A stretch of 8,550 bases of DNA, taken from NCBI GenBank assembly GCA_026991005.1, contig JALXCH010000072.1, positions 1 to 8,550 of the forward strand, in the 5' to 3' direction. The position numbers were made by a program, and so were the translations under genes. Positions 6,142-8,550 of this stretch are shown here, one piece after another; position 1 is the first letter of the stretch; the number at the start of each line of letters is the position of its first letter. This DNA is from Calditrichia bacterium. Its GTDB lineage: Bacteria; Calditrichota; Calditrichia; RBG-13-44-9. The notes below the pieces were generated by a model. That model saw only the letters and a program-made list of their open reading frames with translations. It did no database searches and was not told where the DNA came from.

Positions 6142-7002
6142 TTACCCACCCGGTTGACAGTCCCGGTACGTATCGCGATGCCGCGGATCGATGAGGGGAA
6201 GTGCCTCGATATTTTTTCGATCGGTATCGTAAGTAAAGAGTCGGCAAATTTCCTGGTAGTGGGCATCCATAAAACGTTTCAGAGCAGGGCTGTTGGGGCG
6301 TTTGGTATGGAGCTGTTTCAGGCGATCGATTACGGCTTTGGCCAGTAAGCGGGCTTTTTCGGGATCAGGTTCTTCTTCCACAAAATACAGGGTTTCGTAG
6401 TAGTAGAATTTTGCTTCTCGTAAAGCCACATGGTCGGCATCGGTGATGAGGGTAACCTGCTGTTGTCGGGATTTCCAGCCCATGGAATATTCGCTTAGCA
6501 TTCCCTGATTGGCAATGTCCAGGCAGCGATCGTAAAATGGGGTTCCGCCAAACAACTGGTAGGTGTCCATTTCCCCGGCAATCACCATAAAAATATAAAA
6601 ATCAATCAAATCCAGAAGGGGATCGAAAAGTGTCCGAAACGCATCCATCGCCTGGCCGGGAACGTATTTGAATTCCCAGGCCTGATCGCGAAAATTCTCC
6701 CCGCTGGGAGAACTGATGAGAAATTGGGAGCGGTAGAGCTTTTCCGAGCCCCGATTGGTTACCGTTTCCACCAGAAGCTGGAGGTTACATTCCAGTACAA
6801 TATCCTGATTCTCATCACTCCATTGCCGGGTGTTAATGTAGTTGGTTAACCGTTGCTGCAGGTCAGCCAGGTCTTGTTGATCCCGCGGTTGTAAATGCCC
6901 CATGGTCACCTGTACCGAGGCACGAATGGCCTGGGCAGAGAGATGATGTGTAGAGAACCAGAGAGTGAGGAAGAGGAGGAGAATGTATTTCATTTTATTC
7001 AT
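6142..7002 (-). CDS. Secreted DUF4835 / PorD-like protein
   Basis: The family (DUF4835, named PorD in Bacteroidota) is linked genetically to the type IX secretion system and is envelope-located; its biochemical role is not settled. The 286-residue product starts with a signal peptide (MNKMK, a hydrophobic core at 6-16, then LSAQA at 21-25, cleavage probably after Ala25). Family features follow in order: a short N-terminal beta region, LQQRLTNYINTRQWSDE (48-64), an ECNLQL strand (71-76), the central FKYVPGQ (111-117), a DFYIFMVIAGEMDTYQLFGG stretch (134-153) and GW (175-176), then a helical C-terminal half. Length and order agree with PorD proteins. The start ATG has no good Shine-Dalgarno, only GGTG about 9 nt away, but a promoter at 7032-7060 fits. 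The gene is not next to the usual Bacteroidota porD partners nor to other secretion genes in view, so I withhold the symbol and call involvement in type IX secretion an inference. Confidence 0.8.
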   Translation of the reverse strand: MNKMKYILLLFLTLWFSTHHLSAQAIRASVQVTMGHLQPRDQQDLADLQQRLTNYINTRQWSDENQDIVLECNLQLLVETVTNRGSEKLYRSQFLISSPSGENFRDQAWEFKYVPGQAMDAFRTLFDPLLDLIDFYIFMVIAGEMDTYQLFGGTPFYDRCLDIANQGMLSEYSMGWKSRQQQVTLITDADHVALREAKFYYYETLYFVEEEPDPEKARLLAKAVIDRLKQLHTKRPNSPALKRFMDAHYQEICRLFTYDTDRKNIEALPLIDPRHRDTYRDCQPGG

Positions 7003-7031
7003 GAAAAAAACACCATTTCGTTAGCGGTGGC

Positions 7032-7060
7032 AATTTAACGGAAACGAAGCGTAAATTCAA
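7032..7060 (-). promoter_or_regulatory. Sigma-70-like promoter for the PorD-like gene
   Basis: On the - strand TTGAAT (7060-7055) is separated by exactly 17 nt from TAAATT (7037-7032); each box matches 4 of 6 consensus bases. Transcription would start about 7 nt downstream, giving a leader of some 20-25 nt. The -10 plus following G (TAAATTG) also resembles the Bacteroidota TAnnTTTG element. It lies between the pepD terminator and the gene, where a promoter is needed. Confidence 0.5.
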
Positions 7061-7119
7061 GGGAGAAAGCGGGAATCTGTTAAATAAAAAGGGTAAAAGC
7101 GGCTGCGCGGGAAAGGCAC

Positions 7120-7161
7120 AAAACGAAACAGCCCGATTCTCCGGGGAGGAAAATCGGGCTG
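7120..7161 (-). terminator. Intrinsic terminator of pepD
   Basis: On the - strand a 10-bp perfect stem (7161-7152 with 7138-7129, CAGCCCGATT and its complement) with a 13-nt loop, itself able to pair CTCC with GGAG, is followed at once by TTTCGTTTT (7128-7120). It begins 26 nt after the pepD stop. This separates pepD transcription from the PorD-like gene. Confidence 0.8.
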
Positions 7162-7186
7162 CAGAGTGGTGATGGCTTCACCGGGA

Positions 7187-8550
7187 TCAGGAAGCCAGAT
7201 CCTCAATGAGGGCGACCAGAAATTTCCAGAAGCGTTCTACCGTAGAGATTTGCACCCGCTCGTCCGGTGAGTGAGCTCCTTCGATGGTAGGCCCAAAGGA
7301 GATCATGTCCATACCGGGGAATTTGTCGCCGATAATTCCGCATTCCAGACCGGCATGAATGGCTTTGATTTCCGGCTCTTTACCGAACAGGTTTTTGAAC
7401 ACTTCGATGGAGCGTTTCAGCAGCGGCGAGTCTGGATTGGGTTTCCAGGCGGGGTAACCGCCACCGCTGTGTACCTCTGCTCCGGCCTGATAGCCGCAGG
7501 CACGCACCATATCATGGATGTCCGTGAGTTCGGTGCCTACCGAACTGCGTTGGCTGGTCAGGATGCTGACCTTGTTGTCTTTTATTCCCACTACCGCCAG
7601 ATTGGTGGAGGTTTCCACCAGACCGGGTACGGCATGGCTCATGGCAATAACGCCATGGGGAATCGTGTAGAGCAGGTTCAATAACGTGTTGTGAAGCCGG
7701 GAAGTGAACATCTTCTGCGGAACGTTGAAACCGTCTTCTGCCACACTTAAGCTCACATCGGGATCGATGGCACTTAATTCATCGCGGTAAATGGCCTGGT
7801 AATCCGCAGCGAATTTCTTCAGGTCTTCCACCCGGCCAGCGGGTAAAAAGACGATGGCGTCTGCTTCGCGAGGAATGGCGTTGTGCTTGCTCCCGCCTTC
7901 GATGTAAGCCAGACGTCCACCCACCTGGGGGAGAATCTTCCACAAGAAGCGGTTAAGCAGCTTGATGGCATTTCCCCGGCCTTCGTGGATGTTCAGCCCG
8001 GAATGCCCGCCGGAAAGTCCGCCCACCTTTACCTGCACTGCTTTAAATTCCGATGGCACATTTTCGGTCTCCACTGCCAGATACAATTCACAGTCCTGAC
8101 CACCGGCACAGCCAATGTACAAAGCACCATCTTCCTCAGAATCCATATTCAATAAAAAGCGGCCTTCCAGCATATCCGGAGCAATTTCGGTAGCGCCGGT
8201 TAAGCCGGTTTCTTCATCGATGGTAAAAAGGAATTCCAGAGGCCCGTGCTTAATTTCTTTGCTTTCCATCACGGCCAGGGCGGCAGCCAGCCCAATGCCA
8301 TTGTCCGCACCCAGAGTGGTTCCATCGGCTGTAATCCAATCTCCATCCCGCAGTATTTTAATGGGGTCTTTGCTGAAATCGTGCTGGGTATCTTTGTTCT
8401 TTTCGCACACCATATCCAGATGTCCCTGGAGCACCACGCCGGGTTTGTCCTCGTAACCGGGGGTAGCCGGTTTCTTTACCACCACATTACCCACTGCATC
8501 CATTTTGTATTCCAGGCCGTTGCGTTTGGCCACTTCAATAACATATTCCC
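7187..8550 (-). CDS. pepD: Aminoacyl-histidine dipeptidase (PepD, M20 family), N-terminus cut by window edge
   Basis: PepD is a cytoplasmic zinc peptidase that cleaves Xaa-His dipeptides such as carnosine and other dipeptides, so it works in peptide recycling. Counting from the GTG codon at 8533, the M20 active site is complete: GHLDMVC (metal ligand H38, catalytic D40), GADNGIG (bridging D77), DEETG (catalytic E107, ligand E108), MDSEED (ligand D131) and EGAHSPDER (ligand H421). The spacing matches E. coli and Vibrio PepD (H80, D119, E150, D173, H461), so about 42 residues precede the GTG. The frame stays open to the window edge and adds EYVIEV, which suits the family; the GTG is therefore internal, and some 36 residues lie outside the window. 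Stop TGA at 7189-7187, followed by a clear terminator. An intact dimerisation/lid region follows D131 (GGLSGGHSGL at about 172-181). Confidence 0.95.
   Translation of the reverse strand, partial: EYVIEVAKRNGLEYKMDAVGNVVVKKPATPGYEDKPGVVLQGHLDMVCEKNKDTQHDFSKDPIKILRDGDWITADGTTLGADNGIGLAAALAVMESKEIKHGPLEFLFTIDEETGLTGATEIAPDMLEGRFLLNMDSEEDGALYIGCAGGQDCELYLAVETENVPSEFKAVQVKVGGLSGGHSGLNIHEGRGNAIKLLNRFLWKILPQVGGRLAYIEGGSKHNAIPREADAIVFLPAGRVEDLKKFAADYQAIYRDELSAIDPDVSLSVAEDGFNVPQKMFTSRLHNTLLNLLYTIPHGVIAMSHAVPGLVETSTNLAVVGIKDNKVSILTSQRSSVGTELTDIHDMVRACGYQAGAEVHSGGGYPAWKPNPDSPLLKRSIEVFKNLFGKEPEIKAIHAGLECGIIGDKFPGMDMISFGPTIEGAHSPDERVQISTVERFWKFLVALIEDLAS

Noticed and set aside
2953..7002. Kinase and PorD-like gene as one operon
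   Set aside because: They are separated by 363 nt and have no shared pathway; the gap has its own promoter-like signals. Not excluded, but not supported.
7271..7684. 137-codon + strand frame inside pepD
   Set aside because: Antisense shadow of a conserved peptidase; no ribosome binding site or recognisable domain.
8531..8533. GTG as the start codon of pepD
   Set aside because: The frame continues to the window edge with family-like residues (EYVIEV), and catalytic-residue spacing requires about 42 more residues upstream.
1..8550. CRISPR array, tRNA, rRNA or insertion sequence
   Set aside because: No regularly spaced repeats, no tRNA-like arm set and no transposase frame were found on either strand.

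Overview
The window reads as ordinary bacterial chromosome with moderate GC. It probably comes from the FCB superphylum (Bacteroidota, Ignavibacteria, Calditrichota and relatives). The main support is a secreted DUF4835/PorD-like protein at 6142-7002, a family typical of that group. Two genes (the kinase and the PorD-like gene) lack a clear Shine-Dalgarno sequence, while others have a good one; that mixture would suit a lineage at the edge of, or outside, the Bacteroidota proper. A Calditrichota-like source is a guess from gene content only, not a measured placement.

Layout on the + strand: the window opens inside a tRNA 4-thiouridine synthetase gene (thiI, 1-621, 5' end missing). A 405-nt intergenic stretch follows, containing a strong 17-bp inverted repeat with a nested hairpin (811-907). 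On the - strand lies a small one-helix membrane protein with four cysteines (1027-1386). A second gap (1387-1842) holds a short tandem repeat, a G/T-rich tract and a candidate branched RNA fold (1604-1718). A divergent YchF/OLA1-type P-loop NTPase (1843-2937, +) follows.

The rest is on the - strand. A 941-residue protein (2953-5778) joins an apparently active Ser/Thr kinase to what looks like a degenerate STAND ATPase module, a winged-helix-like segment and a TPR-like tail. Its stop codon lies 15 nt from the ychF-like stop, in convergent orientation. Upstream of it are the PorD-like gene (6142-7002) with a plausible promoter, and then the 3' 90% or so of an M20-family aminoacyl-histidine dipeptidase gene (pepD, 7187-8550, N-terminus missing) with a good intrinsic terminator.

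The genes do not form an obvious operon or pathway. ThiI serves tRNA modification and/or thiamine synthesis, the YchF-like protein is probably ribosome- or translation-linked, PepD recycles peptides, and the PorD-like protein is envelope/secretion-related. The least ordinary items are the kinase whose STAND-like region has lost both Walker motifs, and two unannotated structured intergenic elements. No CRISPR array, tRNA, rRNA, transposase or recognisable riboswitch class was found.
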